From: Oncomelania hupensis
Lineage: Eukaryota > Mollusca > Gastropoda > Littorinimorpha > Pomatiopsidae
Assembly (NCBI GenBank): GCA_036898135.1
Contig: CM072527.1
Location: 28,281,555-28,345,554 of the forward strand
Length of the DNA: 64,000 nt
Direction: 5' to 3'
Position 1 is the first letter of the stretch. Each line of letters opens with the position of its first letter. This document shows positions 21,386 through 32,305 of the stretch, piece after piece. The notes beneath the pieces are model-generated. The model did no database searches and was not told the DNA's origin. It was given only the letters and a program-made list of their open reading frames with translations. Made by a program: the position numbers and the translations under genes.

Positions 21386-21500
21386 ATAAAAAGACTTCAT
21401 TTTGTTTTTTCTGGGTAGTAATTTTCATGTTAAATATTGCAAGTTCCATACGGAGCATGCGAGTCATATGGACTTTGCCATTATAGTATTACATATATTT
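21386..21500. repeat. 3' end fragment of AAGGTCA-rich repeat
   Basis: tttctgggtagtaattttca ... attgcaagttccatacggag catgcgagtcatatggactt matches the ends of the copies at 12540 and 55990. The rest of the interval to 21693 has no recognised feature. Confidence 0.65.
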
Positions 21501-21693
21501 GTATGTTGTTTTTTTAAATGTATTTATTTAAATTTTGTATGTATTTATTTTTGTACAGGAAGACAGAGTGTTATTATAATCAACATTTTGAAGAAAGCAG
21601 CCCTCAGGAAATAATGAGACAGCTAAACTGGGTCCAGTTTCTGTGCGTGTAGACAAACAAAGGAATTAATAAATTAATATATTTATTTTTTAG

Positions 21694-21956
21694 GAGGACA
21701 CGATGGCGCTTAAAGACTTTTTGGAAGAAGCGGCGATCATGAAGGAGATGAAACACCCAAACTTGGTGCAGCTGCTAGGAGTATGTACTAGAGAGCCACC
21801 ATTCTACATCGTAACGGAGTTCATGCCTAACGGCAACTTGCTGGATTACCTGAGGGGTTCCAACCGTGAAGACATTGGACCTACCGCACTCATGCACATG
21901 GCCACGCAGATAGCTTCTGGCATGGCCTACCTGGAGGTCAAGAACTTTATACACAG
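21694..21956 (+). CDS. Abl: Abl exon: kinase N-lobe to HR of the catalytic loop
   Basis: 263 nt, the sum of human exons of 85 and 178 nt, so two vertebrate exons correspond to one here. It encodes [19 protein letters not shown] (helix C with its Glu), [18 protein letters not shown], then IVTEFM with a threonine gatekeeper, the hinge, helices D and E, and stops inside the HRD motif (FIHR, codon split AG|A). Acceptor tttttag at 21693; donor CACAG|gtaaac at 21957. A second copy of the exon's last ~22 nt plus a donor lies about 60 bp downstream. Confidence 0.96.
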
Positions 21957-22040
21957 GTAAACGATCATCTTGTTTGACAGGTAAACTATCACCTGATGTC
22001 AAGAACTTTATACACAGGTATCACCTTGCTTGACAAGTAA
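21957..22040 (+). repeat. Duplication of exon-21694 donor region
   Basis: The exon end gtcaagaactttatacacag plus gtaaacgatcatcttgtttg acag recurs about 60 bp downstream as gtcaagaactttatacacag gtatcaccttgcttgacaag. The copy keeps a usable GT donor. Splicing there would add stop codons (the read-through into the intron begins with GTAA). Confidence 0.85.
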
Positions 22041-22052
22041 ACTCAACATAAA

Positions 22053-22213
22053 CATCGGAGACAGAAAAAGAGATGGAAGGACAACATTCGAGAATGGACT
22101 GGCTTGAAACTGAGCGAATCCATGAGGGTTGCTGAGGACAGAGAAAGATGGAGTACGCTGGTTAAACGATCATCTGTGGTGCCCCAACGACCTTCGAGCT
22201 ACGGGATAGGATA
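22053..22213 (+). mobile_element. LINE A copy 4 (3' terminal fragment)
   Basis: Only the last ~160 bp: KKRWKDNIREWTGLKLSES-type coding end, then gccccaacgaccttcgagct acgggataggata. Confidence 0.85.
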
Positions 22214-22760
22214 AAAATAATAATAATATTAATATATTTTATAACGCGCGATTCCAGACAACTGTCAGCTCAAAGCACTCACACGCATGCACACAATCAC
22301 GCAATCGCAGGTTAACATCATCATCTTAAAACGTTGTTCTTTTATTCCATTTAAAGTGCAGGAGGCTTTCGCGCCTATTTACACTAAGCGCTATTCACAA
22401 CTTTCCGGCACCTCTCATAAAAACTCGTGGGTATCGCCATTATAAATTAAAACGAGGTTAGAATGAAACCAAGTTCCGGTCTGGCTTGTTTTGCTTTTAT
22501 CAAAGCTTGATGCGTGACTTTTAAATATGGCAAATTGCCGAAAACGACGATTGTTAGAGCCAGAAAACGAGTGGGATAAGTATAAAAACGGTGGAGGAAG
22601 TACATGCTCAGTGAAAGGATGCAAAAAACAATCGTAGAGGCCTGTATTTGTGGCGACTTCGGAGGTGCGTCGATCATCGACAGAAAGTGAAACAGGACCT
22701 GAAGACTCTTGTAGTTTTCCATAGCTTCGCCGTCGCAACCTTCACAAAACATGAAGTAGT
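22214..22760. other. Intron, unassigned
   Basis: Starts with a TAA/TAATA run and a short SINE-like piece (ttttataacgcgcgattcca ... agctcaaagcactcac). A short open frame near 22530 (MANCRKRRLLEPENEWDKYK) is not recognised. Confidence 0.4.
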
Positions 22761-22765
22761 TGACT

Positions 22766-22990
22766 ATGTTAGGCGAGCGTTGTGGCCAAGTGGGCTAAGG
22801 CGGGACTAACTTGCCTTGTCCACAAGGCAGAAACCAATGGCGCCTGACAGGTGTGGGTTCAAGCCAGCATCTGGGTGTTATGTTTTTCCGAATATTTTTC
22901 AAAAATTCACAAATAATGTTAGGTAGGTAGGGTTTAGGCGCGCCAATGGCGATAGAAAGGGATAATAAACTGCAGCAAAAAAAAAATATG
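22766..22990 (+). mobile_element. tRNA-derived SINE, copy 1
   Basis: Head with A box (gtggccaagtgggctaaggc) and B box (gggttcaagcc), shared body ggcgcctgacaggtg ... gttaggtaggtagggttta, and an A9 tail at ~22980. The copy at 34316 is longer and retains an additional conserved central block. Confidence 0.85.
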
Positions 22991-24345
22991 TGAGGGTACG
23001 ATACTGGTGGCCAGTGACACATGTTATTATTCTTGAATATTTGGAAATAACTCACTAAAACACGCGGAGAAAGAAACCGGAAGTATGTTTCATTGAGGGG
23101 ATTCCCGTTGGTGCATAGGATAGCAGAAAAGTGTGAATAAGCAGGATATGACAACACAATTATCACTATAAAATAACAATACAAGCACAATAATATGCAC
23201 ATACAACTGCATTCAACTCATCTTTCAGGCCATGTACACAGTGTCGGCTTTATATCGCTCTTTGTAAAATTAAATATATGTACACACAGTTACTATTTAA
23301 TAAAATTTATAAAATTCCGGCCTAATTGTTTTGTTATTTACAAACAGACAAGCCCAATCACCCAACATAACTTCATACGCAACTAAGACATCGCTACTCA
23401 AAGCCTTAATAATACCTAACTAATAAACGCTGTAGCTTTCAGATATTTTTATAGCATACTTATTCATAAAACCATACAGCTCAAAAATACATACACACTT
23501 TACGTGTTTGATTGTACACTTAACATTTGCAGTTTAATACATTTTCCACATATCATCGTTCAATAGACCCAAAACAAAACACTCGCGCGCACTTCCACTC
23601 CTGAACACACGCCTAAACACACACACTCCAAGCACTCAGGGCGATTACTAAGTGGAGTAACTAAGACTTACCACAGCCTCGCGTTTGATTATGTAAATAG
23701 TGATTAAAAAAAAGAAAAAGTAAACATGTCAGCATAGCACATTTCAATATTAACAAATACATTGTTACAACACGCGTATAATATATACAAGTGATACAAC
23801 CATAAGAAGGGATAAAATAAACCAGGTAAAAAGTAACATACTACTAAAATCGATACGTATGCTATAAGCTATTTTCCCAATAACAAATATAATACCAATA
23901 ATGTCTCCAAATCAAGGACAAAACTAAAAACATTTTTTTAAAGGTGAATTTTTTTAACGATTAAAATACCTGATTTAAAAATGATAATAACAATTTAAGA
24001 TCATCATTCAACATAAGGATTTGTATCTAAACCATAATCACCATCATCACCACCACCCATACTATTGTCACAAATAGCGCGGCACACTGTAGACTACTCA
24101 GCACAACATGATCACTCGCCCGGACCCACCAAAGGCATCAGCCAGAGAGAAAAAATAAAATGAGCCCGACCCTCACCAAATCTGGCTGGCATGGGCGAGG
24201 CAACAACAGCGCCAGCATCACATCCACATCCTTCGCCTCAGCAACTGAATCTCAGCTAACCACCCTCGCACACACCCACGCACCTCCTCTCCCTCCACCC
24301 GCTCCCTCCCACCCACACGCAAACATTCAAACCATCCGCTCGTTC
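22991..24345. other. AT-rich intron, nothing recognised
   Basis: Long AT-rich stretch, then a more GC-rich part from ~24100 (agcccgaccctcaccaaatc, ctcctctccctccacccgct). The latter may be the 3' UTR of the minus-strand LINE that follows. Confidence 0.4.
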
Positions 24346-24346
24346 A

Positions 24347-24960
24347 TTACAAAAAGTTTCCCGCAGATGATCTAGATAAATTTCTGATTAGAGATTTCGT
24401 GATCCTCCACCCTGCTTGTGGATGGGGCGAGAGCAGCGCCGAAGTGGGCCTGGCAATTTCATATTTATGCATTAGATATTGAAGGTCTGTAAACATTGGA
24501 ATGACACTCGGGCAATCATAGAGATGTTGACTCATGAGCGGCCGACCACAGAGTTCAGTTCAGTGGGTAGATTACCGTCCCCGGACACAATAGCGTATAG
24601 GGGACTTTGGCCACAGACACAGACAGCGGGGTTTATATGGAGCTTTAGGTAGCCAGTCTTAAGTCGGGGAAGATCCGAGATAAATGACAACGCGGCACTG
24701 ATAGCGAATAGTTCTGCGGAAATATCATCATCAAGCCTAAATTTCTTTGTGACGTTAAAGTCAGGGATATACATAGCACAACCTACTTGACCTGAGTCGA
24801 GCTTAGAGCCGTCGGTAAATATCTGAAGATGTTGACTGAGCTGCTCCCTCGCCAAGCTACTGATAAGCTGCGGGTTATCTTTCTTGCTGTAAGTTGAGTA
24901 GCTGTAGGAGCATGACAACATCGATTATAAACACTGAAGAAAAAAATGCATATTGTAAAA
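24347..24960 (-). pseudogene. LINE D remnant: RNase H and C-terminal region
   Basis: On the minus strand: LQIFTDGSKLDSGQVGCAMY (RNase H Asp), DDDISAELFAISAALSFISD (Glu block), then a jump to AVCVCGQSPLYAI and, after a frameshift near 24535, HLYDCPSVIPMFTDLQYLMH, the zinc-knuckle C-terminus. The central part of RNase H is deleted. Confidence 0.75.
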
Positions 24961-24984
24961 AAGATGTACTTGCGCATTTTTTTT

Positions 24985-25330
24985 ACATTAAGACTATAGT
25001 AAAACAGGAAACAACAATTTTAAACATTAACATTATGGTTAAACAGGAAACAAGCAATTTGAAACTGTAATACTATGGTAACACAGGAAACAGCAATTTT
25101 AACCAGTTAAGATAAAATAGGTACAGTGATACAAATTCCATTTATAAATGACACAGGCTAAGAGTATAATTGATTATAGATAGAACAGTTATAAAACCAA
25201 ACCATAAGCAGAATTGATTATAGATTGGACAGTTATAAAACCAAACCATAAGCAGAATTGATTATAGATAGAACAGTTATAAAACCAAACCATAAGCAGA
25301 ATTGGTTGTAGATAGGATTGATGGTATTGC
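24985..25330. repeat. Two adjacent tandem repeats (~40 bp and ~56 bp)
   Basis: 24985-25110: about three units of aaacaggaaacaacaatttt aaacattaacattatggtt. 25140-25320: about four units of gaattgattatagatagaac agttataaaaccaaaccata agca. Confidence 0.8.
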
Positions 25331-25381
25331 CATTACAGCAACCAGGAACTGTTTGGTAGCTTGGTCAAGGTTGCTGATATT
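25331..25381 (+). repeat. Decayed copy of catalytic-loop exon start
   Basis: cattacagcaaccaggaact gtttggtagcttggtcaagg ttgctgatat corresponds to the acceptor and codons for (RDLA)ARNCLV..VKVAD of exon 27199, with two small deletions. It lies 1.86 kb upstream of the real exon, separated from the tandem copies by BED-finger elements. Confidence 0.75.
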
Positions 25382-25612
25382 ATATTGCACTGGCATTGTA
25401 GTGTATTGTCATTACAGCAGGCTAGCCTACCATACGTTTGTCTGCCGTATTTGTACGCAATTTAGGCTTGGAGTACATTCATCTGGTAAGCCCACTAAAA
25501 ATACGGTCAAGTTTTATATACATGTATATTATATATAGATTTTTTAAAGTTCCAGTTAAAAGACGCGCAATGTAGTTACTTCCCTTACTGAGGAAGCGCA
25601 TGCTCACATATT

Positions 25613-26346
25613 CAAGCATGCCTGCCTGTACGGAATTTTCGTATTTGTTCCGGAAATTTGAAAACCTCGGCAATCGCTACATAAAATACAGATACTTGTT
25701 TCACGGTCCGGAAATACATAAAAACAACATTGGAAAAAAATTGAACTCGTTGATCTGTGCTAATGCACCGCGTGACCTTTTTCCAAAGACTGCCGAACCC
25801 GATTTAATGCTCAGTCGCAGTAGAGACACATGGCATCGAAGTTTCCGGTAGAGGCACCGAAGTTTGCCGAACCAGTTTTTGCGCAGTCGCAGTGAAGATC
25901 AGTGGTCGTGAGACAGAATTCAAAACATGGCGTCCAAACGAATGGCTAAGCAAAGGGATCGTGAATCTGAATCTTCAAAGAAACCGTGCAAGGGGCAGAC
26001 ATATATTGCCTCGTATTCGGAAAAGTGTACTTTCGTTATTTGCGGGAGCGCTGACTCAAAAGTACAATTTGTGCCAACCAGTTTCAGTTTGGCATCTCCG
26101 CCGGTGATATGAGCGACATCTAGCGGCACGCGGAAGGCCCACATCATATCAAGAATTACTAGGCTTTTGAGAAGAAAAAAGAAGATTGTGGCAGCAAATC
26201 AATCTATCACTGGATTTTTCGCATAATATCAAAAAGGATGAGTGCAAAAATAATAGGTAGTAAAAGTAAATACGGAAATCGTAATAGTAATACTGAAATT
26301 TGAACAAGCTAATACTGAAACTTCAAATTGAGGGTAGGCATGCCTG
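25613..26346. mobile_element. BED-finger hAT-like element, copy 1
   Basis: 734 bp, termini caagcatgcctgcct / ggtaggcatgcctg, 6-bp target duplication catatt (25607-25612, 26347-26352). It shares most of its sequence with 27484-28312. Inside, on the plus strand, is a decayed zinc-finger coding segment (25927-26112). Confidence 0.85.
25927..26112 (+). pseudogene. BED-type zinc finger N-terminus, transposase remnant
   Basis: MASKRMAKQRDRESESSKKP then QTYIASYSEKCTFVICGSAD; in the next frame the sequence continues as a SAG..MS/NDI-like block. The layout (basic N-terminus, Cys pair, then His pair after ~20 residues) fits a BED finger as in hAT-type transposases. The first Cys-pair and frame are damaged; no catalytic domain follows. 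Confidence 0.5.
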
Positions 26347-26504
26347 CATATTGTAAGTTTGCAACACTTGTGTTCCGGGGTTTCATCCATTCTGCTCAGT
26401 GTTTATGTACTAGCATGAAAAGTGAAGCGAAGCCATGATGCAGGCCATTAATATCAATAAAGATGAACCAAAAGCTAAACAGCAGGCCTGAAAAAAAGCT
26501 TTTT

Positions 26505-26745
26505 TTCAAAGTGTACAACGAAAAGGGCCTTGCCTGACTACATATCCAAAAGGACCAGATTTTGCAAGATGCTTTTTGTGCTAAATCGACTTCACCGTTG
26601 CGCATGGTGGTCTCAACAGCTGCGAAAGTGTGTATCATCAAAATCACATGAAAAGTTTGAAGAAGCTGCTAAAGGCCATATGTCAGTCACAAGCCTTTTC
26701 CAGGTGCAGATGAAAACCACTGGTGCCGAATACATTGTTATCTGA
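26505..26745 (+). pseudogene. Another BED-finger-like remnant
   Basis: Across two frames: PDFARCFLC, IDFTVAHGGLNSC, then SSKSHEKFEEAAKGHMSVTS. C-x2-C followed by GGxNxC and H resembles the BED fingers at 27790 and 49029. Surrounding 26353-27030 shows no termini; probably an older hAT-type fragment. Confidence 0.5.
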
Positions 26746-27031
26746 AGTATATTCTAATGTTTTGTTTATGTGAAAGAACGTTTATTTGCTCTCTCCTGCA
26801 AAACGTTAACCTGCACTTGTCCTTTCATTTTATACTTTGTCATATTATTTGCTTATAAAACATGCATTTCTATATGTATTTGAGTACACTTTGTGCACCA
26901 TGTCAGTATTAATGTGTTACAAGAAGACAGAAAGTCCGTTACGCACAAATCTGGTCAAAGCTTCCAAAATCTGGTTTTGAGCTGCCTGGGTTACGGTCAA
27001 CATGTTTTTCAGGTAGGTAAGTCTGTTACAG

Positions 27032-27483
<452 letters not shown>

Positions 27484-28312
27484 CCCATATGGAATTTCTG
27501 TATTTTTTTCCGGAAATTTGAAAAACTCGGCAAGCGCTACGAAAAATACAGATACCTGTTTCACGGTCCGGAAAAAACAAAAACAACATTGGGAAATAAA
27601 ATCGAACTCGTTGGCATGTGGTAATGCACCGCGTGACGTTTTTCCGAAGATAGCCGAACCTGGTTTAATGCCGCAATGCACAGTCGCAGTAGAGACACGT
27701 GGCATCAAAGTTTCCGGTAGAGGCACCGAAGTTTGCCGAGACATTTTTTGAGCAGTCGCAGTGACGATCGGTGCTCATGAGACAGAATTCAAAACATGGC
27801 GTCCAAACGAATGGCTAAGCAAAATGATTGTGAATCTGAATCTTAAAAAAAAATCGCGCAAGCGGCAGACATATATTGCTTCGTATTCGGAAAAGTGTAC
27901 TTTCATTATTCGCGGCAGCACTGACTCAAAAGTACGATGTATGCCAACCAGTTTGGCATCTCCGCTGGTGGTATGAACGACATCAAGCGGCACGTAGAAG
28001 CATAGGCTCTGAAGTCTTTTCTTTTGTCGTGGGTCTCCTACAAGGCTACATACATACGTAGTATAATTGAGGCCTACGAAAGACGAGACTTCCCAGCCTG
28101 TGGTGGAAGGCCCACAGCATATCAAGAATTATGAGGCTTTGAAGAAGAAAAAGAAGATTGTGGCAGCAAATCAATCTATGATTTTTCACATAATATCAAA
28201 AAGGATGAGTGCAAAAACAATAGGTAGTAAAAGTAAATACGGAAATGTAATAGTAATACTGAAATTTGATAAAGCTAAGACTGAAACTTCAAATTGAGGG
28301 TAGGCATGCCTG
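27484..28312. mobile_element. BED-finger hAT-like element, copy 2
   Basis: 829 bp inserted in the minisatellite with 6-bp target duplication ggtcta (27478-27483, 28313-28318). Right end ggtaggcatgcctg as in copy 1; left end is worn (cccatatggaattt). Shares tccggaaatttgaaaa, acatggcgtccaaacgaatg and the right ~150 bp with copy 1, and has about 100 bp that copy 1 lacks (near 28000-28070). Confidence 0.85.
27796..28000 (+). pseudogene. BED-type zinc finger remnant (copy 2)
   Basis: MASKRMAKQND... stop; then RQTYIASYSEKCTFIIRGST and, one frame over, FGISAGGMNDIKRHVEA. The GGMNDIKRHV block with its His is the second half of a BED finger. Frameshift and stop codons make it non-functional. Confidence 0.6.
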
Positions 28313-28885
28313 GGTCTAATATGTGGAGCAAATGGCCTGACATGTGAAGCAAATGGTCTGACATGTGGAGCGAGTGGTCTTACATGTAGAGCAAATGGCC
28401 TGACATGTGGGGTGAGTGTAGTCTGACAGTTGGATTGAGTGGTCTGACAGGTGGAGTGAGTGTAATCTGACATGTGGAATGAGTGTAGTCTGACATGTGG
28501 AGTGAGTGTAGTTTGACATGTGGTGTGAGTGTAGTCGGACATGTGGTGTGAGTGTGGTCTGACATGTGGAGTGAGTGTGGTTTGACATGTGGAGTGAGTG
28601 TAGTCTGACATGTGGAGTGAGTGTGGTTTGACATGTGGAGTGAGTGTAGTCTGACATGTGGAGTGATTGTAGTCTGACACGTGGAGTGAGTGTAGTCTGA
28701 CACGTGGAGTGATTGTAGTTTGACATGTGGAATGATTGTAGTTTGACATGTAGAGTGAGCGTAGTTTGACACTTGTAGATGGGGAGTGAGTGTAGTCTGA
28801 CATGTGGAGTGAGTGTAGTTTAACATGTGGAGTGAGTGTAGTCTGACATGTGGCGTTAGTGTAGTCTGACATGTGGGGTGAGTAG
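28313..28885. repeat. Donor-seeded minisatellite, part 2
   Basis: About 25 units of 21-23 bp, consensus tctgacatgtggagtgagtg tag. The unit equals the exon 3' end plus its donor (TCTGACGTGTGGGGTGTGTAG). Open frames on the minus strand here are repeat artefacts. Confidence 0.92.
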
Positions 28886-28959
28886 TACTAGTAGTAGTGA
28901 TGGCAGTGATATTTTCATAAAACACTTCAGTCATCCTTTTATTTTTCACACTTTTTCTT

Positions 28960-29165
28960 CAGCTTTTCTTTGCTGTTTGTATTTGGCATGACTACACATA
29001 TTGATGACAGTGCTGTGGATTTTACAGAAGTGTTAGCTTTTCATTGCTTTTTGTATTTGGCATGACTACACATATTGATGACAGTGCTGTGGTTTTTACA
29101 GAAGTGTCAGCTTTTCATTGCTTTTTGTATTTGGCATGACTACGCATATTGATGACAGTGTATGG
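28960..29165. repeat. 77-bp tandem repeat
   Basis: Two and a half near-identical units of cagcttttcattgctttttg tatttggcatgactacacat attgatgacagtgctgtgg, ending ~120 bp before exon 29289. Confidence 0.85.
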
Positions 29166-29288
29166 TTTCTACTAGTTACAATACTAGTTACACAGCACTT
29201 AGGGTTACACAGTATTATGGTTTACATGTATTGATGATGATGATATCATGGTTTACTGGGCAAACTAAAATTACCGGTTGTGTTTCAG

Positions 29289-29441
29289 CATTTGGTGTGT
29301 TGCTATGGGAACTGGCTACGTATGGAATGTCGCCTTACCCTGGTGTGGATCTGACAGAGGTCTACCATTTGTTAGAACGTGGTTATCGCATGGAGCGTCC
29401 TCAAGGCACACCCGCTGATGTTTACATACTGATGCTGAAGT
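29289..29441 (+). CDS. Abl: Abl exon: kinase C-lobe
   Basis: 153 nt as in human. Encodes [20 protein letters not shown], then [20 protein letters not shown] and VYILMLK. These are helices F-H of the tyrosine kinase C-lobe. Acceptor gtgtttcag at 29288; donor AAGT|gtgagt at 29442 is near-consensus. The following intron is about 13.3 kb and holds the largest nest of mobile elements in the window. Confidence 0.95.
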
Positions 29442-29499
29442 GTGAGTGATGATGGTGTTGTAGTTGGTGATGATGATGATGATCTTTGTATGTGGGAGG

Positions 29500-29704
29500 G
29501 TTTTTTAGATTTATTTATTATTTTTATTTGAGCACTTTTCCAGCTCCAACGCTACTCAAGGCACTGGCCGATACACCATCTAACTGAAGCCACCTGGAGA
29601 AGCCCACTTGCTGCCGTAGGCCATTCATCTGATGCCCAGACCACTGAGCACAATGCTGGGTGACTGGGTATTGGGGAGAAGGGACCTAGTGCTTGCTGGG
29701 TGTA
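29500..29704. repeat. Dispersed retroposon-like repeat R, copy 1, left part
   Basis: tatttgagcacttttccagc tc...ctcaaggcactggcc...actgagcacaatgctggg. Homologous to 53258-53575. Split at 29704 by the pogo-type insertion; the right part is 30487-30605 (ctggcactcgtcaatctagg, cacagactagacctcatttt). Confidence 0.75.
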
Positions 29705-30486
29705 CAGTGGAACCTCCGGTATAAGACCGTCCAAAATCTGAGAAAAAAAAAAGGTCTTATAATAGAAGGGGGTCTTATACAAGAATTAGGAGGGGAGGAG
29801 GGGTGGGGGGGGTCAGGGTCGGAGGGATATGTAGTCATAATTTTCACTCTCACCAGCATGTATTCTCTAACAAAGAAAACTGTAAAAAATATGTTTCATT
29901 TTTAGCTTTGTCTCTTTTATTCACAACTTCAAATCTCCAGCCATCCATTCGAGGCCTGAAAGTCGTCTTTTCCCAGTTCAACAGACACTAACATAGCCTT
30001 TTTTTTGCAGCACCTTTCCAGTTAACGGAATGTTTCTTCTTGCCTCCACGAACCACTGCCAGATGCGTTCGTCCAAGTCTGTCAGTGCAGAAGCTTTCAG
30101 TTTCGATGTTTTCATTTCGACACTTTCTCCACTCTCCCATCGTAGTTTCACAGATTCTTTATCCTTTATGATAAGCTGAATTTGGGTCTTCCCAACGTTT
30201 AAACTTCTAGGAATAAACAAATAACTCTTCCCCCTTTTCACTTCTTTCAATCACTTTCGTTCTCTCTGCCAAACTCAAAACTGTCCTCTTGCGCGACGCC
30301 ATTTTGACAAGGCAGTGTAGACGAGTAATGTCATATAAAGGGCTTAAGACACGGTCGCTGGTCGCATAAACGAGGTTGTCGCATACCAGAGGTCATTTAT
30401 TATTGGAAGTGAATTTGTCGGACGTTTTCAGGTCACATAACTGAGGGAGTCGTATACAAGAGAGACGGATACCGGAGGTTCCACTG
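29705..30486. mobile_element. Pogo/Tigger-type DNA transposon (internally deleted)
   Basis: 782 bp with inverted termini cagtggaacctccggtata / ggataccggaggttccactg and TA target duplication (29703-29704, 30487-30488). CAGTGGAACCTC is the classic Tigger/pogo terminus of the Tc1/mariner superfamily. It contains only the N-terminal part of a transposase on the minus strand. Its insertion splits repeat R. Confidence 0.9.
29978..30303 (-). pseudogene. Pogo-type transposase N-terminus (CENP-B-like DNA-binding domains)
   Basis: Starts MASRKRTVLSLAERTKVIER at ~30303, frameshifts near 30240, then GKSYLFIPRSLNVGKTQIQL (first helix-turn-helix, CENP-B N-type) and LDERIWQWFVEARRNIPLTG KVLQKKG (second, CENP-B-type helix-turn-helix). 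The DDE catalytic domain is absent. These domains bind the transposon ends. Confidence 0.8.
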
Positions 30487-30605
30487 TATTTGTGTAGCTG
30501 GCACTCGTCAATCTAGGACATGAGCATCAGTATCTTTAAAGTCTGTGCAATGGAATGTGTATGTGCACAGACTAGACCTCATTTTATACTCTCATCCCCA
30601 GATTA
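30487..30605. repeat. Dispersed repeat R, copy 1, right part
   Basis: Continuation of the repeat split by the pogo-type element. Matches ~53466-53575. Confidence 0.75.
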
Positions 30606-30865
30606 ACTTTGTGGGCACACTTGTTTGTATGCAAGCCTGATGTTGAACCTGTATCTTTAGACCAGTCACAGTAGTACCAGTGTGGTATAAGGGAAGCAGT
30701 ACACTTTATACCAATTACTCTATTACCAACAATGTGCCTTTATACTAATTACTGTAGTAACAGCATTGTAATAGGAAAGCAATCTACTGTGTCTTTACCA
30801 CAATTAGTAGTACCAGCATGGTCTTTGGAAATCGGTCCACTGGATCTACACAACTAATTACTGTA

Positions 30866-31048
30866 GTAAAAGAAAAGAAAGAGATTTCTCTTATATAGCG
30901 CACTTACAAGCTCAGAGAGCTTATCAAGGCGCTGGCCCGTAATATCCAGCAATCACAAAATAGTTAGCTGAAGTCAGGATTCGAACCCACGTCGCCCAAG
31001 ACGCACTCACACAAGTCGTGCACTCTGACCACTGAGCTATCCCTGCCG
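30866..31048 (-). mobile_element. tRNA-derived SINE (minus strand)
   Basis: Read on the minus strand: ggcagggatagctcagtggt cagagtgc (A box), gggttcgaatcctg (B box), then gggccagcgccttgataagc tctctgagcttgtaagtgcg ctatataagagaaatctctt and A-rich end. A typical tRNA-headed SINE inserted in the 55-bp minisatellite. Confidence 0.88.
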
Positions 31049-31134
31049 CCAGCATGGTCTTTGGAAATCAGTCCACTGGATCTTCACAACTAATTACTGT
31101 AGTACCAGCATGGTATTTGGAAATCAATCCACTG

Positions 31135-31840
31135 TTGATTGATTGATTGATTTATTGTTGCTTTAGGTCCAGCGGACTCTTCCGAGCCAAATCAGGACCG
31201 GACAACCCCCGATCCGCATAAAAGATCTGCCGAAACAACCCCAGAGGGAAAATTGAATGCCCTCCACCGGCCAGTCACTTTACAATAAAGACATCCCACG
31301 CGGGAGACGGCTGAGGGTTGACCTCAACTACGCGAACCCCCGGTTACAAAAACAAAATAGAATACTAACATCATTATAAATCATCAACAAAACACATACA
31401 TATAAAATGCCTATAGTGCTAAATAGTACAATCATAGGAAGCCCTAGTGACCACCTGGCAGAAAGCGTCCAACACTCCCAAGCTGATCCAACAGACCTCA
31501 TACACAAACAAGGAGTCTTGTCCAGGAAGAGTTTTCAAGAAAAAAGGTAGGTCATTGATCTAGCGAAGAAGAAGATAGTATAGAAGAGTGAAGGACAGAG
31601 CAGGAATGGGAAAGAGTAAATGAGGAAGACAGCGACAGTGGGAATTTAAAGCACTAAATTTCCATAAAGTGGGGATACTATTTATACTGAAAAACCCCGG
31701 CACTCCAACGGGGGTACTGTTGCCGCAGTGAATCTGTCTTGCCTATAAAGGAAAGACAGGTTTTCAACTGTGGCTTTCACTTTTCCCTTTATAGGTTTGA
31801 ACAATCTACAGTGGCAAGATTGCTCATGACCCCAAGGGGT
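31135..31840 (-). mobile_element. Retroposon, longest copy, 13-bp target duplication
   Basis: 706 bp flanked by aatcaatccactg (31122-31134, 31841-31853). Same family as 8226-8819 but extends ~100 bp further at its 5' end (accccttggggtcatgagca on the minus strand). (AATC)n 3' tail. No recognisable protein; either a SINE-like element or the 3' end of a LINE. Confidence 0.88.
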
Positions 31841-32305
31841 AATCAATCCACTGGATCTACACAACTAATTACTGTAGTACCAGCATGGTCTTTGGAAATC
31901 AGTCCACTGGATCTACACAACTAATTACTGTAGTACCAGCATGGTCTTTGGAAATCAGTCCACTGGATCTGCACAACTAATTACTGTAGTACCAGCATGG
32001 TCATAAGAAATTAATCCACTGGATCTTTACACTAATTACTGTAGTACCATCATGGTCATAAGAAAGCAATCCACTGGATCTTTACACTAATTACTGTAGT
32101 ACAAGCATGGTCATAAGAAAGCAATCCACTGGATCTTTACACTAATTACTGTAGTACCAGCATGGTCATAAGACAGCAATCCACTAGATTTTTACACTAA
32201 TTACTGTAGTACCTGCTTGGTCATAAGAAATCAATCCACTGGATCTTTACACCAATTACTGTAGTACCTGCATGGTCATAAGAAATCAGTCCACTGTATC
32301 CTTAC

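Noticed and set aside
22530..22650. Possible THAP or zinc-finger start (MANCRKRRLL..., then CSVKGCKK)
   Set aside because: Too short, stops soon after, and no further domain or element ends were found.
22755..22870. Functional tRNA gene
   Set aside because: A and B boxes are present, but the sequence continues into a SINE body with an A tail and has a second copy at 34316, so it is a SINE head.
28186..28949. Open frames of 136-228 codons with a TCQTTLTPHVRLHSLHMSDY-like repeat on the minus strand
   Set aside because: Products of the donor-seeded minisatellite read backwards.
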